DNA from: Streptantibioticus rubrisoli
GTDB taxonomy: Bacteria; Actinomycetota; Actinomycetes; Streptomycetales; Streptomycetaceae
Length of the DNA: 64,000 nucleotides
Direction: 5' to 3'
NCBI RefSeq assembly: GCF_024436055.1
Contig: NZ_JANFNH010000001.1
Span: 186,001-250,000 of the forward strand
In this document: piece after piece, positions 51,311-59,893 of the stretch
Layout: the number at the start of each line of letters is the position of its first letter
How positions within the stretch are numbered: the first letter of the stretch is position 1
The notes under the pieces: model-generated
The model's database searches: none
Told to the model about the DNA's origin: nothing
The model's input: only the letters and a program-made list of their open reading frames with translations
Position numbers and translations under genes: made by a program

Positions 51311-51666
51311 CCCGTCCCCCGCGCGCCTTGCCCCTGTCATCCCGATCCCGGTTCGGCCGCCGCACGTCCGTCGGTCGTGCCCGTCCGGCCGCGGCGGTGC
51401 TCGTCTGGTTGTCCTGTCTGGTGGCCCTGCTGTCCGGGCATCGTGTCGGTCCGCGGACGGCTCCGGCAAGTACGGATCTTCAGCCACAGTGGCAACATCC
51501 TTGGCCAACGCGGCATCGACAGACGAAATCCGGCCCAGAACAGTGCTGCTGAGGGATCGTCATATCACCCGTAGCCTGCCACACTGGTTGAATCAGGAAT
51601 CGCCATGTCGGTCCGCGGATTCCGCCCACCGACGGGCTCGTCGACCCCAACGAAGGGGGCGTCGCC
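51311..51666. other. Divergent intergenic region
   Basis: Between the receptor-like gene (minus) and the papain-fold gene (plus). A 74-codon frame from TTG 51328 reads a signal-anchor-like segment but has no ribosome binding site. I saw no palindrome matching a butyrolactone-receptor operator with confidence. Confidence 0.45.
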
Positions 51667-52197
51667 GTGATACACACCGATCCCCTGCCCGGCGACATCG
51701 GGCTCACCCAAATCCCCGGATCCTGCGGCGTGTTCATCCGAATCGGCCAGTGGGTGAACGGCAACGGGTTCGCCGACTACGAACACGCCTTTCTGGTACT
51801 GCCCGACGGTCGTCTGCTGCAGGCGGAGCCGGGCGGCGCTCGGATGGCGTCGCTGGAGGAGTACTCCGGCAAGCACACCCTCTACGCCTATCCGGCGGGC
51901 CTGACCGACCAGCAGCGAGCGGCGATCTGCGCGGCCGCCGCGGCTTACGTCGGTGTGCCGTACAGCTTCCTGGACTACGCGGCGATCGCCGCGCACCGGT
52001 TCCAGCTACCGGTACCCGGACTGCGCCGGTACGTGGCCTCGACCCGGCATATGATCTGCTCCCAACTGGTCGACCAGTGCTACCAGGACGCGGGCGTCCA
52101 CCTGTTCAACGACAACCGCTGGCCGGGCTACGTCACTCCCGAGGCCCTCTACGACCTGCTGGCGAGGGGGCAGCAGGAGCAGCGCGCGGCGGCCTGA
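51667..52197 (+). CDS. Permuted NlpC/P60-type papain-fold protein
   Basis: A 176-residue cytosolic protein from GTG 51667, after AGGGGG. It starts LPGDIGLTQIPG, has His40 in DYEHAFLVL early and Cys131 in MICSQLVDQCY late. This reversed order (His before Cys) is the mark of the circularly permuted NlpC/P60 (YiiX/YebB-like) families, which include peptidases and acyltransferases. YVGVPYSFLDY before the Cys supports the call. No signal peptide. Confidence 0.8.
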   Translation: MIHTDPLPGDIGLTQIPGSCGVFIRIGQWVNGNGFADYEHAFLVLPDGRLLQAEPGGARMASLEEYSGKHTLYAYPAGLTDQQRAAICAAAAAYVGVPYSFLDYAAIAAHRFQLPVPGLRRYVASTRHMICSQLVDQCYQDAGVHLFNDNRWPGYVTPEALYDLLARGQQEQRAAA

Positions 52198-52385
52198 CGA
52201 CCCCTCACATCGGTGATTGGGCGTTGTCCGGCGTCAGTGGCCAGGCGGTGGGCGGTGTTCCGGATCGGCGCTGACCGCGTCGAACAGCGGCTGCGGACAG
52301 AGACGCCGCGCCCAACTCCCGGGCTGGCGCCTGCGGTTCGGTGTCGGCACGGCCCTGCCGCGCCCCCGGCAGCGCCGCGGTTGCT

Positions 52386-52793
52386 TCAGTGCCGACGGGC
52401 GTATGAGTAGTAGAAGGTGGTCGCGCCCATCGCGAGGCCGAAGGCCAGTCCCATCAGCACGGATCTGAGCCACCCGTGGCCGCCGAGGTTGATCAGATAG
52501 CCCATCGCGATGCCGAAGACCACGCCGTAGGCGAGCGCCTGGCTCTCCGCCTGCATCCAGCGCTGCCGCCTGCCGATCAGGAAGCACACCACGCCCATGA
52601 CCACCCAGGCGACCAGTCCGTGCCATGCCGCGGTACCGGCGTCGACGCCGTTGTCCTGTTCGAGGTAGAGGGCCCAGCCGCCGAAGACGAGACCGATGAT
52701 CGCCGGTACCACCCAGGCCCTGCGCTGGCGCGGCCGGACGCGCGGGTGCGGCCTTTCGTTCCGAGCCGTCGGGACGGGTTGCGTCATGCTCAT
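52386..52793 (-). CDS. Four-helix membrane protein of unknown function
   Basis: A 135-residue protein; ATG 52793 follows GGAGG. A basic N-terminus (about 1-25) precedes four hydrophobic segments (about 27-42, 55-72, 82-100, 107-125). GGHGWLRSVLMGLAFGLAMG is Gly-rich. No family recognised. It lies downstream of, and on the same strand as, the ABC exporter operon, separated by 123 bases. Confidence 0.72.
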   Translation of the reverse strand: MSMTQPVPTARNERPHPRVRPRQRRAWVVPAIIGLVFGGWALYLEQDNGVDAGTAAWHGLVAWVVMGVVCFLIGRRQRWMQAESQALAYGVVFGIAMGYLINLGGHGWLRSVLMGLAFGLAMGATTFYYSYARRH

Positions 52794-52916
52794 GGCGGGC
52801 CTCCCTTCCGCCGCGTCATGGACCCCGCTCCCAGGCCACACCCGTGTGGCGGAGACGGCAAGTCGATCACCGGCGAGCGGACGCCGCCGGTCGCCGCCCG
52901 CCCGCTCCGGGATGGC

Positions 52917-54719
52917 TCAACCGCCGTCCGCGGGCCGTGCGTTGACCGGGTCGCGGGGGTCGGCCAGCAGTGGGCCGCCGCCCAGCGGGACGCCCGGGGG
53001 CGCCTTGTGGCGGGCGCTGTCCGCCGCGGTCAGCCGGACCTCGCGGGTCGCCATGCGCAGCAGCGCGGGCCGGTGGGTGGTCATCACCACGGTCCGGTCG
53101 GTGACCAGTCGGCGCAGTGCGGCGACCACCAGCCGCTCGGCCTCCATGTCGAGCCCGGAGGTCGGCTCGTCCAGCAGCACGATCGGCGCGTCGGCGAGCA
53201 GTGCCCGGGCGATGCCCACCCGCTGCCGCTGCCCGCCGGACAGTCCGGTGCCGCCGTCGCCGAGCCGGGTGCGCAGGCCGTCGGGGAGGGCCTGGGCGAA
53301 GTCGGTGACCAGCGCGGCCTCGGCGGCCTCGGCCACCTCGCGGGGTGAGGCGTCGGGCCGGGAGTAGCGGATGTTGTCCGCCAGGGTGCCGGAGAACAGG
53401 AAGGTGTCCTGGAGTACCACGGCCACCTGGCGGTGCAGCCAGTGCTCCGGGAGCTCGGTGGTGGCGTGGCCGTCGATGCGCACCGAGCCCCGGGTCGGCC
53501 GGTACAACCCGGCGACCAGCGCCAGCGCGGTGGACTTGCCGACCCCGTTGGGACCGGTCAGCGCCACCCGTTCGCCGGGTTCCACGGTCAGGTCGAGGCG
53601 GCGCAGGGCGGGCCGCCGTCCGTAGGCCATGGTGACGCCGTGGAACTCGATCCGGCCGCGGGCGCGGGCGGGCAGCCGCTCGGTGGTGCCGCCGGACGGG
53701 CGCGGCTCGTCCAGGATCGCGATGATCCGCTCGGCGGAGGCCTGCCCCTGGCTGAAGGTGATGGACAGCTTCGACAGCGACCGGATGGGGTTGACCATTC
53801 CGGCGAGGTAGCTGAGGGCAACCACCAGATGGCCCACGCTCCACCAGCCGTGCGTCACCCCCGTTCCGCCGACCCACAGCAGCGACGCGGTGCCGACCGC
53901 CGTCGCCACCTCCAGCATCGGCACCCGGCGGGCCTGGATGTCGGTGGCGTCCAGGCCCGCCCGCAGGGTGCCGTCGCTCTCCACCGCGAAATGCTGGTCG
54001 TGCAGGTCCTGTCGGCCGAAGGAGTGCACGGTCCTGATGCCGCGCAGCGACTCGGTGACCAGACCGGCCAGCCGTCCCTCGGCCTCCCGCTGCCGCCGCG
54101 CCGCCCGGTGGCCGAGCCGGCGGATGCGCGCCCCGGTGACCAGCACCAGCGGAATGCAGCCCAGGCCGATCAGGCCGAACCGCCAGTCCAGCAGCAACAG
54201 GGCGAGGGCGAAGCTGGCGATCGACAGCAGCCCCGGGAACAGGGTGGAGAACAGCGCCACCAGAGAGTCCTTGATCCGGCCGCAGTCGGTGATGATCCTG
54301 CTGGTCGACTCGCCCACCGCCTGCCGGTCGTGGTAGCTCATCGGCAGCCGCTGCAGATGGGCGTACGCGTCCGCGCGGATCGCCACGCTGATGCGTTCAC
54401 CGGTGCCGTTCATCACCCGGTCGCCCGCGTAGTCGAACGCCCCCGACACCACGGCCAGCAGCACCACGGCGGCCGCGGCGGTGGTCAGCATCGCGGTCTT
54501 CCCGGTGCCGAACAGATCGAGCAGCGAGCTGAGCGGATTGTGCGAGGAGCTCATTCCCAGCACCCGGTCGATCACCGCGGCGACCGGCCACGGAGTCGCC
54601 AGGTCAGCGGCCATCTCGCAGATGCGCAGACCGAATCCCAGCGAGAGCATCCGCAGATACGGCGTGCCGTAACCGCGGAACCGCCACAGTGCGCGCTCGG
54701 TCTTGCGGGTGCCGCTCAT
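52917..54719 (-). CDS. ABC exporter with fused membrane and ATPase domains
   Basis: A 600-residue type IV (MsbA-like) half-transporter. Six membrane helices fill about residues 25-305. ATPase motifs are GPNGVGKST (Walker A, near 388-396), TGLSGGQRQRVGIARALL, IVLLDEPTSGLD and TTHRP. There is no N-terminal C39 peptidase domain, so any cargo maturation would need a separate protease. It overlaps the metalloprotease gene by 4 bases (ATGA) and is the last gene of that operon. Confidence 0.94.
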   Translation of the reverse strand: MSGTRKTERALWRFRGYGTPYLRMLSLGFGLRICEMAADLATPWPVAAVIDRVLGMSSSHNPLSSLLDLFGTGKTAMLTTAAAAVVLLAVVSGAFDYAGDRVMNGTGERISVAIRADAYAHLQRLPMSYHDRQAVGESTSRIITDCGRIKDSLVALFSTLFPGLLSIASFALALLLLDWRFGLIGLGCIPLVLVTGARIRRLGHRAARRQREAEGRLAGLVTESLRGIRTVHSFGRQDLHDQHFAVESDGTLRAGLDATDIQARRVPMLEVATAVGTASLLWVGGTGVTHGWWSVGHLVVALSYLAGMVNPIRSLSKLSITFSQGQASAERIIAILDEPRPSGGTTERLPARARGRIEFHGVTMAYGRRPALRRLDLTVEPGERVALTGPNGVGKSTALALVAGLYRPTRGSVRIDGHATTELPEHWLHRQVAVVLQDTFLFSGTLADNIRYSRPDASPREVAEAAEAALVTDFAQALPDGLRTRLGDGGTGLSGGQRQRVGIARALLADAPIVLLDEPTSGLDMEAERLVVAALRRLVTDRTVVMTTHRPALLRMATREVRLTAADSARHKAPPGVPLGGGPLLADPRDPVNARPADGG

Positions 54720-55798
54720 GTCGTCACCGCCGGGGTGGACGTGCCTCTCATCCGGGCCCGCAACTGGGCGTTGCTGCCTTCGGTGTGGATGCCGTGGTCG
54801 GCCATGGCGGCGCGGACGACCGGGGCGAGCTCGGCGTCGGCGGCGAGCAGTTCGCCCAGCAACTCGCCGAAGCGGTTGCGCCGGTCCTGCTCCCGCTCCA
54901 CCGGTCCGTCGCAGCTGCCCAGGCCGGACAGCGCGCGCATCAGCATCCGGTCGAAGCGTTCACCGTCGCCGCCGTGCGCCAGCACCCGGCCGCGCGCCGT
55001 CCACAGAGCGGAGGCCCAGATCGTTCCGTTGGCGTGCGCGTGCCCGCCGGACTTGGGCCGCAGGTAGGCCATGGTCCAGCGGGCGTCGAGCTGGCGGCGG
55101 CGCGGATCCCACTGCGGGATGTGCCTGCGGTGCCAGCCGTAGATGTCGGGGGTGCCCAGCAGCAGCGCGGTCAGGAAGTCGGCGGTGCCCTCGTCCAGGG
55201 CGACCTTGCCGCTGTGCTGGTCGTCCGGTGGGCGCAGCCGGTTCGCCCGGAAGTCGGCGGTGTGCCGGCAGATGTGGTGGCCCACCTCGTGGTAGACGAT
55301 CGCCGCGTTGTGCGCCGGGGCGTGGAAGTACGGCGTCCCGGTGCCCGGGACGAAGGCCCGTCCGCCGCCGAGGTGCACCTCGCCGGTCTCCGCCACCGGG
55401 TACGGCTCAGGCGGGTCGGTGTCGCCGGGCAGCCGGTAGTGCCCGCCGCCCCAGCGGCTGGCGGAGGAGTGGGCGCCGACCCGTACCACCAGGTGGGGCA
55501 GCGGTGCGCCCAGCAGGTCGGCGGCGAAGCGCAGTGCGCGGCGCGCATGGTACGCCACGTTGGCGAGACCGAACGCCCGTGCCTGTCGCTCCGCCTCGAC
55601 GCCGGCCAGTGGGCCGCCGCCCGCCGCCGGCTCGTACACCAGGTCGGGGCGGTGCAGCAGCTCACCGCCGCGCTCGTCGCGCACCGTCACCTCGGGCAGT
55701 GCGAGCTCGGCGGGCCCGGCGACCTCGGCCGCCAGTTCCACCTCAGCCAACCGGCCCGGCCCGATGCCGCCGTCCGGCAGGTAAACGGCGGCCCGCAT
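54716..55798 (-). CDS. HExGH zinc metalloprotease-like protein
   Basis: A 360-residue soluble protein without signal peptide. ATG 55798 shares a base with the stop of the DUF1611 gene. The zinc motif is IVYHEVGHHICRH (His170, Glu171, His174), with LDEGTADF 27-33 residues later supplying Glu203 as third ligand, the gluzincin layout. An N-terminal beta-rich region of about 110 residues has no clear relative. Coupling to an ABC exporter on one side and a P-loop protein on the other suggests processing of an exported product; the substrate is unknown. Confidence 0.85.
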   Translation of the reverse strand: MRAAVYLPDGGIGPGRLAEVELAAEVAGPAELALPEVTVRDERGGELLHRPDLVYEPAAGGGPLAGVEAERQARAFGLANVAYHARRALRFAADLLGAPLPHLVVRVGAHSSASRWGGGHYRLPGDTDPPEPYPVAETGEVHLGGGRAFVPGTGTPYFHAPAHNAAIVYHEVGHHICRHTADFRANRLRPPDDQHSGKVALDEGTADFLTALLLGTPDIYGWHRRHIPQWDPRRRQLDARWTMAYLRPKSGGHAHANGTIWASALWTARGRVLAHGGDGERFDRMLMRALSGLGSCDGPVEREQDRRNRFGELLGELLAADAELAPVVRAAMADHGIHTEGSNAQLRARMRGTSTPAVTT

Positions 55799-56826
55799 CA
55801 CTGTGCGAGGGCGTGGTCGGCCAGTAGGTCGAGCGCCGCCCCTTCGGCGAGCTGGGCCGGGGAGAGCACCGGCAGACCGGTGACGGCGGCGGCCTCCCGG
55901 GCGGCCAGCGGGCTGGCCGTCACCAGGCCGCTGACCGCCACCACCGGCACGCCCGTGGACCGGAGCAGTTCCACTCCGGCGTGGGCGGCGAGCGCGTCGC
56001 CCACCGCGAGCACCGTGCCCTGGCACACCTCGGACAGCGAGGCGGTCAGCAACCGGGTCTCGTCCTGCAGCAGCCCGTCCGCGATCTCCAGCACGATCGC
56101 GTTCGCCCCGTCGTGCACCAGGGTGTCCCGCATGGTGATCATCGTGGTGCGGAGCCGGTCGGTGGGGTAGCCGAAGGTGGAGGACATCCCGAAGTCCAGG
56201 AAGTCGACCACATGGGCCGCCCCGGCGTCGAGGTACGTCCACCGGTCCTTGCCGCTGCCGGAGCCGGTCACCTTGGCGGCGCCCGGCACCAGTCCCGCGC
56301 GGGCCCAGCCGCTGATCAGCCCGGCGGCGGTGGTGGTCTTGCCGGAGTTCATCGAGGAGCCCACCACGGCGATGGCGTGCGGCCCGGCCTGCGGCGCGCG
56401 GACCGGCGACGGGGGGCGCGGTCTGGCGAAGTGCTCCAGGGACAACGGCAGGTTGTCCTCGTTGGTGAGCGCGCCCACGATCTCCAGGTCGGTCGGGGCC
56501 TGGCAGCTGGTGTGCCAGGAGACCGCGGTGCCGATCACGCCGCCCGCGGTCAGCAGGTGAGCGCGGGGGCCGGGGCGGTGGTAGCCCTCGTAGAAGTCGG
56601 TCGCGTACCGGTTGCCGCACGCGCCGACCACCAGGTCACCCTTGTGCAGCCGCACACCGCGGCCGTGGGCGTCCTCCAGCCGCTCATGGCCGCCCACCCG
56701 GGTGACCTCCGCCACGACCAGGTCGCCCAGCTGCGGCGGCGAGGACAGGCCGCCCAGCCGACACCGTCTCATGTCGGGGATCCGGCGGGTCACATGACTC
56801 CATTTAGCCGTGGACAAGTCCCTCAT
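55798..56826 (-). CDS. DUF1611-family P-loop protein
   Basis: A 342-residue protein; ATG 56826 follows GGGAG. The N-terminal domain (about 20-130) is beta-rich. A P-loop (VVGSSMNSGKTTTAAGL, 154-170) opens the C-terminal domain, with VLEIADGLLQDET and VLAVGDALAAHAGVE further on. This is the DUF1611/DgcN pattern; some members are reported D-glutamate N-acetyltransferases. Here it is coupled to a metalloprotease and an exporter, a context unlike D-glutamate catabolism, so it may modify an amino-acid or peptide product. Confidence 0.85.
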   Translation of the reverse strand: MRDLSTAKWSHVTRRIPDMRRCRLGGLSSPPQLGDLVVAEVTRVGGHERLEDAHGRGVRLHKGDLVVGACGNRYATDFYEGYHRPGPRAHLLTAGGVIGTAVSWHTSCQAPTDLEIVGALTNEDNLPLSLEHFARPRPPSPVRAPQAGPHAIAVVGSSMNSGKTTTAAGLISGWARAGLVPGAAKVTGSGSGKDRWTYLDAGAAHVVDFLDFGMSSTFGYPTDRLRTTMITMRDTLVHDGANAIVLEIADGLLQDETRLLTASLSEVCQGTVLAVGDALAAHAGVELLRSTGVPVVAVSGLVTASPLAAREAAAVTGLPVLSPAQLAEGAALDLLADHALAQ

Positions 56827-56942
56827 CGGTACTCCCAATAGGCCCAAAGCCTCGACCGGCGAGGAGCCTTTCGTAGATTTCGCAAAGCCGCAGCCGTCGC
56901 GGTCCCGGCCGGTAACGAGGGCGTTTCGCGCGGGCATTGCGG

Positions 56943-57005
56943 CTACGCCGGAATCGGGCTGGTGGAAAGCTGCGGCACTGCCATCAGCACTATCAGCACT
57001 ATCAT
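56943..57005 (-). CDS. 20-residue hydrophobic small ORF upstream of DUF1611 operon
   Basis: GGGGAGGA lies 7-9 bases before ATG 57005, one of the best ribosome binding sites in the window. The frame reads MIVLIVLMAVPQLSTSPIPA and ends in TAG, 116 bases before the DUF1611 start. It uses rare codons (ATA twice, CTT, ATT). It could be a precursor peptide for the downstream protease/exporter genes or a leader that couples translation to their expression. No similar peptide is known to me. Confidence 0.5.
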   Translation of the reverse strand: MIVLIVLMAVPQLSTSPIPA

Positions 57006-57703
57006 CGTGATTCCTCCCCGATGTGCTTGCAATCCGGCACGCCAGTCCGGTGAGCCAGCCGGGTAACGGCCCGGTTTTCCCGGGCTCCTGACGGCGCGCC
57101 GGGTGCTGTTCTGACGCTGGATCGGACATCGTCCGATCGCGCGGCCCGGATGTGCTTGTCGGCCATATGGGCCATGCCGCGCGGTAGTTCGAACGGGGGC
57201 GATCCGTGGAATCTCCGGATTCGGCAGCCAGCCGTCGCTCCGCTGGCGGATCACCGGACTGGCCGCGCGGTTCGGTCCGAGCTGGCGTGGTCGCGGCCGT
57301 GCGGGGCGTTTCCTGATCGGCTGTGTCGGCGCTGTGAGTTGACTGTGCGCTTGATGAGCCGCCGTACTCCGGCAGCGCCTGACGTAAACAGAAATTCTTG
57401 GTAAATTTCCGGCCTCGACCGGTCGCTGTGGCCGCCACCGGGTGCGAATCCGGGACGGCGTTCGGGCCGCCGCCACCGGGGGATGTGGGGGGATGTGCGT
57501 AGTTGCCGACCGCGGCTGGTCCGGGGGGCCGAAGGTTACCCGCGGTCCGGGAACCGAATCCTCGCGAATCGCATTCTTGTACAACGGATAACCTCTGCGA
57601 GTGCGGGAGGGGGCGCGGCGCGAGCTGCCGGTGTCACCTTGCCGTGCCCAGGCCGGACCGGTGTCCGGCGGGTGCCAAGACGACAAGCAATTCCCGAGGG
57701 ACC
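57006..57703. other. Divergent control region of DUF1611 operon and FHA-ABC gene
   Basis: About 700 bases. A 55-57 codon minus-strand frame (ATG 57175 or 57166) ends in TGA overlapping the ATG of the 20-codon ORF, but has no ribosome binding site. An AT-rich inverted repeat lies at 57391-57409, and a second relatively AT-rich stretch at 57555-57595, 110-150 bases before the FHA-ABC start. Confidence 0.5.
57391..57409. promoter_or_regulatory. AT-rich inverted repeat GAAATT-N7-AATTTC
   Basis: The most AT-rich site of the neighbourhood, symmetric and 386 bases from the 20-codon ORF. A promoter or operator is likely; which side it serves is not clear. Confidence 0.4.
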
Positions 57704-59752
57704 ATGACAGACACGAGCCGGCTGCTGCACTCCAAACGGACTGTCAGGATCGGTCGTGCCCCGGACAACGACATCGTCGTCAAGGACCTCATGGCCTCCA
57801 GACACCACGCCGAACTGCGCACCACGGAAACCGGTGAGTTCGAGGTCGTGGACCTGGACAGTTCCAACGGAACATACGTCAACGGCCGTGCGGTCGAACG
57901 ATGCGTGATAGGTCCGACCGATCTGGTGGGCATCGGCCAGACCTCGTTCCAACTCGAGGGCGACCGGTTGGTGGAGCGCGGGGACGCCCAGTCCGGCGCG
58001 TTCACCGCCCACGACCTGACCGTGAGAGAACGGCACCGCGGCGAGTACAAGACCCTGCTGGACTCGGTCAGCATCGACCTGCCGGAGAAGTCACTGGTCG
58101 CGATCGTCGGCCCGTCAGGATCCGGTAAGTCCACGCTGCTGCGCGCGCTCACCGGCTACCGGCCCGCCGACTCCGGTGAGGTGCTGTACGACGGACGCGA
58201 CCTCTACCAGCAGTTCGCCGAGCTGCGGCACCGCATCGGCCTGGTGCCGCAGGACGACATCCTGCACCCGCAGCTCACCGTGATGAAGGCACTGCGCTAC
58301 GCCGCCCGGCTGCGCTTCCCGCAGGACACCGACGCCGCCGAGAGGGACGCCCGAGTCACCGAGGTACTGGCCGAGTTGGGACTGTCCCACCGCGCCGACA
58401 ACCGCATCACCGCGCTCTCCGGCGGGCAGCGAAAACGCGTCTCGGTCGCCCTCGAACTGCTCACCAAACCCGCGCTGCTACTGCTCGACGAGCCGACCTC
58501 CGGGCTCGACCCGGGGCTGGACCGGCAGGTGATGCAGATGCTGCGCGGCCTCGCCGACGGCGGCCGCAGGATCGCGGTGGTCACCCACAGCGTGGCCAAC
58601 CTGCACATGTGCGACCGGTTGCTGGTACTGGCCCCCGGCGGCCGTACCGCCTACTTCGGCCCGCCGCAGTACGCGCTGGAGTTCTTCGGCCACGACGACT
58701 GGGCCGACGTCTTCCGTGACTTCGACCAGTACCCCGACCGCGACTGGGCCGCCATCTACCGCGGGTCGATCCACCACCGCACCTACACCGCGGGCAAGGC
58801 GGAGGAGGCGGCCAGCCCCGCCGCGGACGACGCCGCCGAACGGCAGAGCGCGCCCGCGGTACGGCCGCCCAGGCCGCCGAGCTGGGTCTCCCAACTGGTG
58901 ACCTTGGTGCGCCGCAACTTCTCGGTGATCGTGGCGGACCGGGGGCACGTCGGACTGCTCGCCGCGCTGCCCCTGATCATGGGGGTGCTGAGCGCCGCGG
59001 TACCCGCCGCGTACGGCTTCATGGCGGCCGCCCAGCCCGCCGGACGTCCGCTCGCCTGCGGTCCGATCGCCAACGTCGACGCGCAGTGCGTCCTGCTGGT
59101 GCTGGCCATCGGCGCCTGTCTGACCGGCACCGCCAACTCGGTGCGCGAGCTGGTGCAAGAACGCGTGATCTACCAACGCGACCGTGCCACCGGGCTGTCC
59201 AGATCGGCGTACGTGGTCTCCAAGGTCACCGTCCTCGGCGTGATCACCGCGACCCAGGGCCTGATACTCGCCGTGATAGGTCTGGCGGGGCGCAAGCTGC
59301 CCTCCGCCGGGCTGGTCAGCCAACCCTCCGCGGTGGAGCTGGTGTTGGTGGTGGTGCTGCTCGCCATCACCTCGATGATGCTCGGCCTGATCATCTCCGC
59401 GCTGGTGCGCACCGCAGAGAAGACCATGCCGCTGCTGGTGGTCTCCACCGTGGCGCAGGTGATGTTCACCGGCGCGATCTTCCCGATGTTCAACGACACC
59501 GGGCTCGCCCAGCTCTCCTGGCTCTCCCCGTCCCGCTGGGCGGTCGCCGCGCAGGCCGCGACCATCGACCTGACCCGGATCGGGCCGCCCGCCGACGCCG
59601 CGCGCCCCAAGCTGGCCGACCCGCTGTGGGCGCACACCGCCACCCAGTGGTACCTGGACGTCAGCGTGCTGGTCGGGCTCGCCGTGGTGGGCGTGGCAGT
59701 GGTGACCGTAATGCTGCGGCGGCACGAGCCCCAGGTCATGCGCCGCCGCTGA
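57704..59752 (+). CDS. FHA-domain ABCG-type transporter
   Basis: A 682-residue fusion; ATG 57704 follows GAGGG. An FHA domain (about 10-85: RIGRAPDNDIV, SRHHAEL, DSSNGTYVNG) binds phosphothreonine. The ATPase (about 105-330) has GPSGSGKST at 136-144, LSGGQRKRV and LLLLDEPTSGLDP. A 70-residue linker, then about six membrane helices (about 410-680). The layout matches mycobacterial Rv1747-like exporters, which are controlled by Ser/Thr kinases. Cargo is unknown, probably a lipid or lipid-linked molecule. Confidence 0.93.
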   Translation: MTDTSRLLHSKRTVRIGRAPDNDIVVKDLMASRHHAELRTTETGEFEVVDLDSSNGTYVNGRAVERCVIGPTDLVGIGQTSFQLEGDRLVERGDAQSGAFTAHDLTVRERHRGEYKTLLDSVSIDLPEKSLVAIVGPSGSGKSTLLRALTGYRPADSGEVLYDGRDLYQQFAELRHRIGLVPQDDILHPQLTVMKALRYAARLRFPQDTDAAERDARVTEVLAELGLSHRADNRITALSGGQRKRVSVALELLTKPALLLLDEPTSGLDPGLDRQVMQMLRGLADGGRRIAVVTHSVANLHMCDRLLVLAPGGRTAYFGPPQYALEFFGHDDWADVFRDFDQYPDRDWAAIYRGSIHHRTYTAGKAEEAASPAADDAAERQSAPAVRPPRPPSWVSQLVTLVRRNFSVIVADRGHVGLLAALPLIMGVLSAAVPAAYGFMAAAQPAGRPLACGPIANVDAQCVLLVLAIGACLTGTANSVRELVQERVIYQRDRATGLSRSAYVVSKVTVLGVITATQGLILAVIGLAGRKLPSAGLVSQPSAVELVLVVVLLAITSMMLGLIISALVRTAEKTMPLLVVSTVAQVMFTGAIFPMFNDTGLAQLSWLSPSRWAVAAQAATIDLTRIGPPADAARPKLADPLWAHTATQWYLDVSVLVGLAVVGVAVVTVMLRRHEPQVMRRR

Positions 59753-59893
59753 GCCCAGCCGCTCCCCGGGCACCGGCGCTCCCGGAAATATCCGGAACAG
59801 CACGTGGACCGGCTGGAACACCCTTATGCTGCCGTCACCTTGCAACGGCGCGTGACGCCTCATCAGCGCACGCGCATCCGATGAGGAGACGCA

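Noticed and set aside
51328-51552. 74-codon frame with signal-anchor-like segment
   Set aside because: Starts at TTG without a ribosome binding site and ends in low-complexity sequence; kept only as a note.
57006-57175. 55-57 codon frame coupled to the 20-codon ORF
   Set aside because: The ATGA overlap is attractive, but no ribosome binding site precedes either ATG and many codons end in A, unusual here; not called as a gene.
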